Source: DMER64 sp964542305
GTDB taxonomy: Bacteria > Bacteroidota > Bacteroidia > Bacteroidales > UBA932
Reading direction: 5' to 3'
DNA length: 64,000 nucleotides
Assembly (NCBI GenBank): GCA_964542305.1
Contig: CAZITX010000001.1
Location: forward strand, 113,490 to 177,489
In this document: in pieces, positions 35,565 to 43,296 of the stretch
Layout: the number at the start of each line of letters is the position of its first letter
Position numbering within the stretch: position 1 is the stretch's first letter
Translations under genes and position numbers: made by a program
Notes under the pieces: generated by a model
Told to the model about the DNA's origin: nothing
What the model saw: only the letters and a program-made list of their open reading frames with translations
Database searches by the model: none

Positions 35565-37232
35565 TTGCTTTATTCGCTGAGCATATCCAATTATGCCCTC
35601 ATCAATATACTGGATATTGAATTTGCCGAGGGACTTACAATACTTACCGGCGAAACAGGCGCCGGTAAGTCTATAATATTGGGTGCCCTTTCCCTTGTCC
35701 TGGGTCAGAGAGCGGATGTAAGTGTTCTTAGAGATCAGAATGCGAATGCAGTGGTCGAAGCTGGTTTCAGGATCCCGGATGAAGAAGGGGACCTGGAACA
35801 TCTTTTTAATGAAAACCAGGTGGATTTTTCTTCTGATATGATCATAAGGCGCGTAATCTATCCGGGAGGAAAAAGCCGTTCCTTTGTGAATGATCAGCCG
35901 GTAAATCTCGGCTTCTTGAAAAATCTGGGTAATTTGTTGATAGACATTCATTCCCAGCACGAGAACCTGTTACTGGCCGACAGTGATTACCCCGTAAAAG
36001 CTGTTGATGCATTTGCCGGGCTGGGCCCGTTGAGGATGGAATACCTGAAGTCACACCGCAGGGTCTTAGCCCTTACCGAACAGACAAGGACTTTACGTCA
36101 TACCTGTGAACAAACACAAAAAGATATTGATTATTTATCCTTTCAGTTTCAGGAATTGCAGGAAGCACGACTGGAACCGGGAGAACAGGAGGCGTTGGAG
36201 AACGAGTTGAAGTTACTGGAACACGCAGCCGAGATCAGGCAAAATCTGTTTGCCATTGCTTCCATACTGGAAGAAGGGGATTTGCCGGTTCTCGGCCGTA
36301 TGAAAGAAGCAGAAAAGATGGCGAATGCTGTAGCTTCCCGGTTCCCCGATTTCTCCGAAACCGCTGCCCGGTTTGGACAAGCTCGTATTGAGCTAAAAGA
36401 CCTGGCCCTGGAATGTTCCACAACTACAGGCACTGTACAGGATGATCCTTCCAGGTTTGAGACAGTGACCCGGCGGCTGGATACCATCTATTCCCTGGAA
36501 CGTAAACACAGCCTGCAGACAATAGATCAATTGATAGAGCTAAAGGATTCGCTGGATAAAAATTTACAGCAGGCAGATACGGACTTTTCCCATTTGCATG
36601 AGTTGGAAAAAGAACTCAATGCGATTACTCAGGAAAGAAACTCGCTGGCTTCCCGTTTGCATAAAGAACGAACGGCGTGTTTGAAAAAACTTTCCGAACA
36701 ACTTAAAACAAGACTGGCCTTGTTGGGGATCCCTTATGCCCGGATAGAATTCAATATTGATGAAAAACCGGTATACGGACCAACAGGCAATACAGTATTG
36801 GAAATCCTGTTTTCTGCCAATAAAGATATTCCTCCAAGGGAACTCAGCCGCATAGCCTCTGGTGGTGAAATGTCACGCCTGATGTTATGTATAAAAACAG
36901 TAATAGCACAACATTCAGGGCTGAGCACAATTATATTTGACGAAGTAGATCAGGGCGTTTCCGGTAAAATTGCAGACCGTATGGGCACAATGATCCACGA
37001 ATTATCCGGTTATATGCAGGTGTTGGCCATAACACACCTGCCCCAGGTTGCTGCAAAAGGGAATTCCCACTACCTGGTGCACAAGGATTCCGAAAGTGAT
37101 GTAACCCAAACCCGGGTATGGCCCCTGTATGGCGAGGAACGCATTAAGGAGGTGGCCAGGATGTTGAGCGGATCGAGCATTACCCCGGCAGCAATGCAAA
37201 ATGCAAAAGACTTGTTACATTTAAATAACTAA
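35565..37232 (+). CDS. recN: DNA repair protein RecN (TTG start)
   Basis: A 555-residue SMC-like ATPase for double-strand break repair. It has Walker A TGETGAGKS (28-36), a central coiled-coil region (about 160-370), the signature region ELSRIASGGEMSRLMLCIK, and Walker B TIIFDEVDQGVSGKIADRMG. The conserved N-terminal LYSLSISNYALI requires translation to begin at TTG 35565, since no ATG or GTG lies between this and the rpoZ stop two bases upstream. The unusual start and close spacing suggest translation is coupled to rpoZ and kept low. Confidence 0.94.
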   Translation: MLYSLSISNYALINILDIEFAEGLTILTGETGAGKSIILGALSLVLGQRADVSVLRDQNANAVVEAGFRIPDEEGDLEHLFNENQVDFSSDMIIRRVIYPGGKSRSFVNDQPVNLGFLKNLGNLLIDIHSQHENLLLADSDYPVKAVDAFAGLGPLRMEYLKSHRRVLALTEQTRTLRHTCEQTQKDIDYLSFQFQELQEARLEPGEQEALENELKLLEHAAEIRQNLFAIASILEEGDLPVLGRMKEAEKMANAVASRFPDFSETAARFGQARIELKDLALECSTTTGTVQDDPSRFETVTRRLDTIYSLERKHSLQTIDQLIELKDSLDKNLQQADTDFSHLHELEKELNAITQERNSLASRLHKERTACLKKLSEQLKTRLALLGIPYARIEFNIDEKPVYGPTGNTVLEILFSANKDIPPRELSRIASGGEMSRLMLCIKTVIAQHSGLSTIIFDEVDQGVSGKIADRMGTMIHELSGYMQVLAITHLPQVAAKGNSHYLVHKDSESDVTQTRVWPLYGEERIKEVARMLSGSSITPAAMQNAKDLLHLNN

Positions 37233-37236
37233 TATC

Positions 37237-38028
37237 ATGAGAGTGATCATTCAGGAAAATTACGACCGTCTGTCTGCCTGGGCGGCCAATTATATTGTCC
37301 GCAAAATCAAGGCATTTGATCCTTCGCCGGAACGTCCTTTTGTGTTGGGTCTTCCCACCGGCTCTTCTCCCCTGGGAACCTACAGGGAGCTGGTCTCAAT
37401 GTACCGGAAAGGTATGGTTTCGTTTAAAAATGTGATCACATTCAATATGGATGAATATGTAGGAATTCCTGAAGATCATCCCCAGTCATACCATTATTTT
37501 ATGCAGGAGAATTTCTTCCGTCATATTGATATAGATCCGGACAACATTCACCTGTTAAACGGGAATGCATCAGATCCGGTGGCCGAATGTGTGGCTTACG
37601 AGGAGGCCATAACTAAGGCTGGCGGTATTCATCTTTTTATGGGAGGAGTGGGGCCTGACGGTCACATTGCCTTTAACGAACCGGGTTCTTCCCTGGTTTC
37701 CAGGACCCGCATAAAAACCCTTACTACCGATACCTTACTGGCCAATGCCCGTTTTTTTGAAAACGATATTTCGCGTGTTCCCAAAACGGCATTAACCGTA
37801 GGGATAGGAACAATTATGGATGCCCGGGAAGTTTTGATTCTTGTTAACGGACATGGTAAAGCCAGGGCTTTATACCACGCTGTGGAAGGCGCGGTATCTC
37901 ACATGTGGACAGTTACCGCCCTGCAAATGCATCCCAAAGCCATTATTGTATGTGATGAATCAGCTGCTGCCGAATTAAAAACAGAAACGGTTAAATATTT
38001 CAGGGATATCGAAAAGGAGAACCTGTGA
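37237..38028 (+). CDS. nagB: Glucosamine-6-phosphate deaminase
   Basis: Converts glucosamine-6-phosphate to fructose-6-phosphate and ammonia. The 263-residue protein has GLPTGSSPLGTY for phosphate binding (39-50), FNMDEYVG with the catalytic Asp, and GGVGPDGHIAFNEPGS with the catalytic Asp-His-Glu set (about 137-149). Length and motifs match hexameric NagB. It lies four bases after recN and may be read with it. The stop directly abuts the stop of the convergent LysM gene with no intergenic base. Confidence 0.95.
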   Translation: MRVIIQENYDRLSAWAANYIVRKIKAFDPSPERPFVLGLPTGSSPLGTYRELVSMYRKGMVSFKNVITFNMDEYVGIPEDHPQSYHYFMQENFFRHIDIDPDNIHLLNGNASDPVAECVAYEEAITKAGGIHLFMGGVGPDGHIAFNEPGSSLVSRTRIKTLTTDTLLANARFFENDISRVPKTALTVGIGTIMDAREVLILVNGHGKARALYHAVEGAVSHMWTVTALQMHPKAIIVCDESAAAELKTETVKYFRDIEKENL

Positions 38029-39396
38029 TCAGGGTAAAAGCTCTACCGTAAAATCGGGCAGGTAGCGGATCATACGAATTCCGGTATTGGAATAACCGCC
38101 TTCGCGAGACTGCCGGGAAAAGGAGAACTCATTCTGTAATAAAGGGATCTGAAGATTCTCCAGGCAGTATTCAAAATCAGATCCGTACAAAAACAAGGCA
38201 TTCAAAAAATACAACATGACATCATATCCCTGGAATGCGTATTGGGAAGGTTCCCCGTCATAAACAGTCCGGAAAGTCCTGACGAAATCCCGGACTTCCT
38301 TTGCCGAGTAGTCCGCATAAACCGAGAGAGGCAGGATGACTTTCAGCTGGTGCATGGCATCCAGATCAAGCGTTTCAAAATTCCTCCAGCGGGACAGGCC
38401 GAACAGTTCTACAGGGATGCTGTCGTAAGCATGCAATAAATGCAAATTGCGCACTGCATCGGAAACAAAAGCTTCGTTTTGTGAAGCAATTATGATTTGA
38501 TTCCTCTCATTCACGCCAAGTGCTTCACGCAAGACTTCCGTGACTTCTCTGCCCTGCAGGACATCGTAAGAAAAATGACGGTAACTGATCAGGTTGTTAT
38601 CCAGTATTGACCTCAGTTGGGGAGCCACCTGTTGTTCTCCTTCCTCGGAAATGATCCAAATGGAGGCGCTGTGAGGATCCAGATATTTTAACAACGATTC
38701 CTGTTGAGACTTCAATGTGGGTTGTACCTGGAAAAGATGGGGATATGAACTTACCCAGACTTCTGCATTACCGTCCAGGGGAGAAACGATTTTTATTTCG
38801 CTGTTGCGAAAATAAGCGATGGCGCTGCCAATGTCATTGGCGAATACCGGACCAATGATCAGGTCACTGTTTCCCAATGTTTCACGGGAAAGTAATAAAT
38901 CCACAGGTTGACTGTACCAGTCGAAAACCTGTAATACCATGGGCATGCCTCTCTCTTTCATTTCCCGGGCTGCCAGCAGGGCCCCCTGGTAGAACTCAAT
39001 GAATTCACTGCCGGAGATTGTATCGGAAAAAGGAAGCATAACAGAGATTACGGGTCTGTATGAACCCGGAGATATGATATCGTTACAGGAACGGTCCGGC
39101 TTTTCTTCCGGAACAGGAAGATCTACTTCGGGTATGGTCTCCTGGATGTTGCCGGTTATATCCTGCTTTTCTTCCCGGTCCGGATTTGGTATAAGCAAAA
39201 TCTGTCCCCTGGATATGTCCCCGGTTTTAAGGTTGTTTAGGACGGCGATCTCTTTGGCATCCACTTTATACTTCCTGGCAATGGAATACAAAGTTTCCAT
39301 CCAGCGTACTTTGTGTCGTATATAATACTGTTCCTGAGCTCCCAGGGTGATAAAGGAAAACAGGAATAATACCAGGAAAATGTTTCTGATTCTCAT
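38029..39396 (-). CDS. LysM plus periplasmic-binding-fold protein
   Basis: A 455-residue exported protein with signal peptide MRIRNIFLVLFLFSFITLGAQ. A LysM peptidoglycan-binding domain follows (about 24-72, YYIRHKVRWMETLYSIARKYKVDAKEIAVLNNL), then an acidic linker, and from about 105 a type I periplasmic-binding-protein-like domain (VISVMLPFSDTISGSEFIEFYQGALLAAREM). No ABC permease is nearby, so it is probably not a transporter subunit. The combination of cell-wall binding with this fold resembles the idea of LpoA, an activator of peptidoglycan synthases that also carries a periplasmic-binding-like domain; this is speculation. The ATG overlaps the purC stop (ATGA). Confidence 0.8.
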   Translation of the reverse strand: MRIRNIFLVLFLFSFITLGAQEQYYIRHKVRWMETLYSIARKYKVDAKEIAVLNNLKTGDISRGQILLIPNPDREEKQDITGNIQETIPEVDLPVPEEKPDRSCNDIISPGSYRPVISVMLPFSDTISGSEFIEFYQGALLAAREMKERGMPMVLQVFDWYSQPVDLLLSRETLGNSDLIIGPVFANDIGSAIAYFRNSEIKIVSPLDGNAEVWVSSYPHLFQVQPTLKSQQESLLKYLDPHSASIWIISEEGEQQVAPQLRSILDNNLISYRHFSYDVLQGREVTEVLREALGVNERNQIIIASQNEAFVSDAVRNLHLLHAYDSIPVELFGLSRWRNFETLDLDAMHQLKVILPLSVYADYSAKEVRDFVRTFRTVYDGEPSQYAFQGYDVMLYFLNALFLYGSDFEYCLENLQIPLLQNEFSFSRQSREGGYSNTGIRMIRYLPDFTVELLP

Positions 39397-40343
39397 AAAC
39401 GGGCTATCATATTGCGGATGCATCCTTCCATATTATCGTAAAATGCATCGTCATATGTCAAAGGTACAAAAGCCGTGCCTGTAAGATGTTCGAACAACTC
39501 AATATACCGGTTGGAGATACTCTCAATTACCTGGTCGGTCAGAACCGGCATCTTTTGTCCCGGTTGTCCGCTGAACCCGTTTTCCATAAGCCATTCACGG
39601 ACAAATTCTTTGGAAAGTTGCCTGGGAGGAAGTCCTATCGGGAAATTTTTCCGGTAATCATCGGCGTAAAAATACCGGGATGAATCGGGGGTATGGATCT
39701 CGTCTATGAGATAGATTGTATCCCCCAGCTTCCCGAATTCATATTTGGTGTCAACAAGTATCAATCCTTTTTCGGCTGCCAGTTTTTGGCCTCTTTCAAA
39801 TAATGCCAGTGAATATTTTTCAAGCTCTCTATAGTCTTTTTCATTAACAAGACCACTGGAAATGATCTCATCGGGTGATATATCCTGGTCGTGAGCCCCA
39901 ATTTCAGCTTTTGTGGTAGGGGTTATGATAGGGTGAGGAAAAGCCTGGTGTTCTCTCAGTCCTTCCGGAAGAGTTATCCCGCAAAGGTTACGCTTACCGC
40001 TCTTGTATGTTCTCCATGAACTGCCGGTCAAATAGGATCTGACGATCATTTCTACGGGGAACGGTTCACAGCGGTATCCAATGGTAACCATGGGATGAGG
40101 AGATGCAATTTTCCAATTTGGAACAATGTCGGCGGTAAGATCCAGGAAATCAGATGCGATCCGGTTCAATATTTGGCCTTTGTACGTTATGCCTCTTGGG
40201 AAAACGATGTCAAACGCAGAAATCCTGTCTGTTGCGATCATAACCAATATACGGTTGTCGATCGTATAAACATCGCGTACCTTACCTGTATAAACGCCTG
40301 TTTGACGCGGAAAATCAAATTGAGTCCTGATGACCGAGTTCAT
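39393..40343 (-). CDS. purC: Phosphoribosylaminoimidazole-succinocarboxamide synthase
   Basis: SAICAR synthase of purine biosynthesis, 316 residues, which is the longer form common in Bacteroidota. Motifs include GKVRDVYTIDNRILVMIATDRISAFD (21-46), the PFPVEMIVRSYLTGSSWRTYKSG block, ITPTTKAEIGAHD, and LVDTKYEFGKLGDTIYLIDEIHTPDSSRYF. The start lies eight bases after the stop of the ompH-like gene upstream, and the stop overlaps the LysM gene start by four bases, so all three appear to be one transcript. The link between purine synthesis and envelope genes is probably just operon packing. Confidence 0.95.
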   Translation of the reverse strand: MNSVIRTQFDFPRQTGVYTGKVRDVYTIDNRILVMIATDRISAFDIVFPRGITYKGQILNRIASDFLDLTADIVPNWKIASPHPMVTIGYRCEPFPVEMIVRSYLTGSSWRTYKSGKRNLCGITLPEGLREHQAFPHPIITPTTKAEIGAHDQDISPDEIISSGLVNEKDYRELEKYSLALFERGQKLAAEKGLILVDTKYEFGKLGDTIYLIDEIHTPDSSRYFYADDYRKNFPIGLPPRQLSKEFVREWLMENGFSGQPGQKMPVLTDQVIESISNRYIELFEHLTGTAFVPLTYDDAFYDNMEGCIRNMIARL

Positions 40344-40351
40344 AGGTTTTC

Positions 40352-40960
40352 CTATTTGCGGCTTTTATCGTATTCCCGGTTCAGGCCTTCCACAACATCG
40401 TTTGTGATATCCAACGCAGATGTCCCTTCGATGATTGTATTGCTGCTTCCGTCCGTGGTCAGGATCAGATCATAATTATTTAGCACGCGGTATTCTGCCA
40501 GGAACGTTTTGAGTGCATCCAGTACGCGGTTAAGCATCACCTGGTTTTCCTCGGCAAGTTCCATTTGTTTTTGCTGTGCAAACTGTTCAAGCTCCTGCTG
40601 ACGGGCCGCCAACTGGTTTTGTTGTGTTTCAGCCTGAGATCTGGTGATGAGACCTTTTTGAACCTTTTCCTGAAAACTGGTAACGTCATTTTCGAAAGCA
40701 CGCCCTTTTTTTGTAAGATCGTCCTCTACAATACGGGCTTTTGTATTCAAATCCGTTTGCAGATCCAGAAAAAAATCATATTGGTTCAAAAGGGAATCCA
40801 TTCGAATGTACACGATATTTCCGGAAGCTACTTCACCCACTCCGGGTTCAGATTCCACGACTGCGGGTTTTCCCGTTCCGATCCCGGTAAAATGTAAAAC
40901 ATAAAGTGCTGCAACGGCTAGTGCCATTAAAATGGTGATTATCAGTGATGTTTTCTTCAT
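40352..40960 (-). CDS. OmpH/Skp-like protein with N-terminal membrane anchor
   Basis: A 202-residue OmpH-family protein. Skp/OmpH proteins are periplasmic chaperones for outer-membrane proteins. The N-terminus has a long hydrophobic segment (residues 4-26, SLIITILMALAVAALYVLHF) without a clear cleavage site, followed by a Gly/Pro/Glu-rich spacer and the OmpH core (GNIVYIRMDSLLNQYDFF, a coiled coil rich in Gln at about 80-150, then YDLILTTDGSSNTIIEGTSALDITNDVVEGLN). The protein may therefore stay anchored in the inner membrane, unlike the two secreted paralogues near bamA. A -7 box precedes it. Confidence 0.85.
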   Translation of the reverse strand: MKKTSLIITILMALAVAALYVLHFTGIGTGKPAVVESEPGVGEVASGNIVYIRMDSLLNQYDFFLDLQTDLNTKARIVEDDLTKKGRAFENDVTSFQEKVQKGLITRSQAETQQNQLAARQQELEQFAQQKQMELAEENQVMLNRVLDALKTFLAEYRVLNNYDLILTTDGSSNTIIEGTSALDITNDVVEGLNREYDKSRK

Positions 40961-40982
40961 GATTTATTAAAATAAGAACTTG

Positions 40983-40990
40983 CAAATATA
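40983..40990 (-). promoter_or_regulatory. -7 box of the ompH-like/purC/LysM operon
   Basis: TATATTTG on the minus strand, 22 bases upstream of the ompH-like ATG and touching the end of pdxJ. Confidence 0.55.
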
Positions 40991-40991
40991 A

Positions 40992-41711
40992 TTAAAAATC
41001 GGAGAGTTGCTTTAAATACATCTGAATCGTATTTTCCAGACCGTAATAAATGGATTCGCATATAAGGGCGTGCCCAATTGAAACTTCCAGTAATCCGGGT
41101 ATATTATGTTGAAAATAAGCAACATTCACAAGATTCAGGTCGTGTCCGGCATTCAGACCCAGGGAATAACGGGCAGCTGCTTGTGCTGCTGATAAATAGG
41201 GACGTATGGCTTTTTCACGATCTGTTTCATATAAATGTGCATAAGATTCTGTATATAATTCCACCCGGTCAGCACCGGTAACAGCTGCCGCTTTTATCAT
41301 TTCAGGGTCTGGATCTACAAAAAGAGATACCCTGATCCCCGCGTCTTTGAATAGCTTAACCCATTCTTTCAGGGCATCCGTGTGCCGGATGGTATTCCAT
41401 CCCGCATTTGAGGTGATCGCATCGTGTGCATCGGGAACCAATGTGACCTGGGCAGGTTTGACTTCAAGTACAAGTTCTATGAAAGAAGGGATGGGATTCC
41501 CTTCAATATTGAACTCGGTGTTTATAACGGGTTTGATTTCCCGTACATCCCTGTATCGTATGTGCCGTTCGTCTGGTCTGGGGTGAACAGTGATTCCCTG
41601 AGCACCAAAACTTTCACAATCCTTAACAGCTTTTATGATATCAGGCATATTGCCCCCTCTGGCATTCCGTAAGGTCGCAAATTTGTTGACATTAACACTT
41701 AGATTTGTCAT
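40992..41711 (-). CDS. pdxJ: Pyridoxine 5'-phosphate synthase
   Basis: Last step of de novo vitamin B6 synthesis by the DXP-dependent route, joining 1-deoxyxylulose-5-phosphate with 3-amino-2-oxopropyl phosphate. The 239-residue protein has LSVNVNKFATLRNARGG at the N-terminus, GAQGITVHPRPDERHIRYRDV (36-56), FNIEGNPIPSF, the VTLVPDAHDAITSNAGWN block and the LGLNAGHDLNLVNV segment. A -7 box on the minus strand lies 18 bases upstream. It is divergent from nadK, with promoters that face one another. Confidence 0.96.
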   Translation of the reverse strand: MTNLSVNVNKFATLRNARGGNMPDIIKAVKDCESFGAQGITVHPRPDERHIRYRDVREIKPVINTEFNIEGNPIPSFIELVLEVKPAQVTLVPDAHDAITSNAGWNTIRHTDALKEWVKLFKDAGIRVSLFVDPDPEMIKAAAVTGADRVELYTESYAHLYETDREKAIRPYLSAAQAAARYSLGLNAGHDLNLVNVAYFQHNIPGLLEVSIGHALICESIYYGLENTIQMYLKQLSDF

Positions 41712-41718
41712 TATTGGT

Positions 41719-41726
41719 TATCTTTG
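41719..41726 (+). promoter_or_regulatory. -7 box of nadK
   Basis: TATCTTTG, 35 bases before ATG 41762. It lies upstream of the pdxJ start on the pdxJ side of the opposing box. Confidence 0.5.
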
Positions 41727-41729
41727 CTG

Positions 41730-41737
41730 CAAAAGTA
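41730..41737 (-). promoter_or_regulatory. -7 box of pdxJ
   Basis: TACTTTTG on the minus strand, 18 bases from the pdxJ ATG. It points towards the nadK box three bases away, so the two initial transcripts overlap. Confidence 0.5.
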
Positions 41738-41761
41738 CACCAACTTATCGGCAATCCAAAC

Positions 41762-42571
41762 ATGAAGGTCGTTTTTTACGGGCAGGAAATCAATAAGGAC
41801 TGGCTTCTCCCTGACAGGGGAGATGTTTCTTTTGAGATGCTTGCCAAAGACCGTATTATGCCCGCAGATACAGATCTGTTGATCACTGCAGGAGGTGACG
41901 GGACATTCCTGGAAGCACTTCAGATTGTCAAAGATTCAGGTGTTCCCATAGTGGGGATCAATTTTGGAAGGTTGGGTTTTCTAACCGGTTGCAGTCCTGA
42001 CTTTATTGGGCATCTCTTTGATGCCGTGCAAAAGAAGCAATATTATAAAACCATCCATACTGTTCTTGCCATAGAACAGGAGGATCTGAAACACAAGATA
42101 TACCCCTTTGCCATAAACGAAATATGTATACAAAGGTACAGTTCTGCCATGATAGAGGTAGATGTGAAGATTGACGGGAAACATGTATCTACTTACCGTG
42201 GTGATGGAATTATTGTTGCAACACCAACAGGTTCAACTGCTTATTCGTTGAGTGTGGGAGGTCCTATTGTTTTTCCGGAATCTGGAGTTTTAATTCTTTC
42301 GCCCATTGCCCCGCATAACCTGAATGTTCGTCCTTTGGTGTTTAAAGACGATGCTCAATTGGAAATTGAGGTAAAAAGCCGGAGTTCCAAAGCCCAGTTA
42401 CACCTTGACAACCGTTCAGTAGATATTGACCTGCCCTATGCATTTGTAGTGAAAAAAGCTTCTTTCAGCATTACCAGCCTGTCTCTTGCTGGGAATGATT
42501 TCATTACCACATTGAGGGAAAAATTGATGTTAGGATTTGACAAGAGAAACGGAAGTGAAGATTATGCGTGA
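41762..42571 (+). CDS. nadK: NAD kinase
   Basis: Phosphorylates NAD to NADP with ATP or polyphosphate. The 269-residue protein has the GGDGTFLEAL motif (about 43-52) with its catalytic Asp, GINFGRLGFLTG, the NE-type segment AINEICIQRYSSAMIEVDV, and the YRGDGIIVATPTGSTAYSLSVGGPIV block. It is somewhat shorter than the usual 290 residues, mainly at the N-terminus, where the Rossmann strand MKVVFYGQ begins immediately. The 3' end overlaps the uppS start by eight bases, so the two are coupled. Confidence 0.94.
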   Translation: MKVVFYGQEINKDWLLPDRGDVSFEMLAKDRIMPADTDLLITAGGDGTFLEALQIVKDSGVPIVGINFGRLGFLTGCSPDFIGHLFDAVQKKQYYKTIHTVLAIEQEDLKHKIYPFAINEICIQRYSSAMIEVDVKIDGKHVSTYRGDGIIVATPTGSTAYSLSVGGPIVFPESGVLILSPIAPHNLNVRPLVFKDDAQLEIEVKSRSSKAQLHLDNRSVDIDLPYAFVVKKASFSITSLSLAGNDFITTLREKLMLGFDKRNGSEDYA

Positions 42572-43286
42572 AGAAAAAGGTAAAATGCCCGGACACGTAT
42601 CCATAATTATGGATGGGAATGGAAGATGGGCCATGTCCCGTGGCCTGGAAAGAAACCTGGGACACCGCCAGGGAGTGGAAGCCGTGCGTGAAGCAACAGA
42701 ATTTGCTGTTGAGAAAGGAATTTCTTACCTGAGTCTTTTTGTTTTTTCAGAAGAAAACTGGGGCCGCCCAAGAAGGGAAACAGAAGCCCTGATGTCGCTG
42801 ATGGTGGATTCAATTCACAACGAAACGCCCACTCTGATGAAAAACAACGTTCGCTGTATTTTTATCGGTGACCGCACCCATCTTAAACCGGATGTGTTGG
42901 AACGTATGGACCTGTGTGCGGGAGAGACTTCCGGGAATACCGCCATGACATTGATCCTGGCTGTTAATTACAGCGGCAAATGGGATATCCTCCAGGCGGT
43001 TAACCGTTATCTGGAAAATGAAGAGGCGCTCTCTAAAACTTCAGTAATAACGCCCGGGAATTTTTCCAGGTACCTGTCAACGGCAGGGATCCCGGATCCT
43101 GATCTTATGATCAGAACGAGTGGGGAGATGCGTATAAGCAATTTCATGCTATGGCAGATGGCCTACACTGAATTATATTTTACACCGGTACTTTGGCCTG
43201 ATTTTCGCAAACCTGATTTCCAGACAGCCTTGAACGCTTATTTTAACAGGAAGCGCCGGTTTGGAAAGATTGAAGAATCATACTAA
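42564..43286 (+). CDS. uppS: Undecaprenyl diphosphate synthase (isoprenyl transferase)
   Basis: Makes the C55 lipid carrier for peptidoglycan and other envelope polymers from farnesyl and isopentenyl diphosphate. The 240-residue protein has HVSIIMDGNGRWA with the catalytic Asp (about 16), RNLGHRQGVEAVRE, YLSLFVFSEENW, the LAVNYSGKWDILQAV block and the C-terminal DLMIRTSGEMRISNFMLWQMAYTEL. I chose ATG 42564; the frame upstream from a TTG lies within nadK. bamA follows after ten bases. Confidence 0.95.
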   Translation: MREEKGKMPGHVSIIMDGNGRWAMSRGLERNLGHRQGVEAVREATEFAVEKGISYLSLFVFSEENWGRPRRETEALMSLMVDSIHNETPTLMKNNVRCIFIGDRTHLKPDVLERMDLCAGETSGNTAMTLILAVNYSGKWDILQAVNRYLENEEALSKTSVITPGNFSRYLSTAGIPDPDLMIRTSGEMRISNFMLWQMAYTELYFTPVLWPDFRKPDFQTALNAYFNRKRRFGKIEESY

Positions 43287-43296
43287 TATTCCCTGA

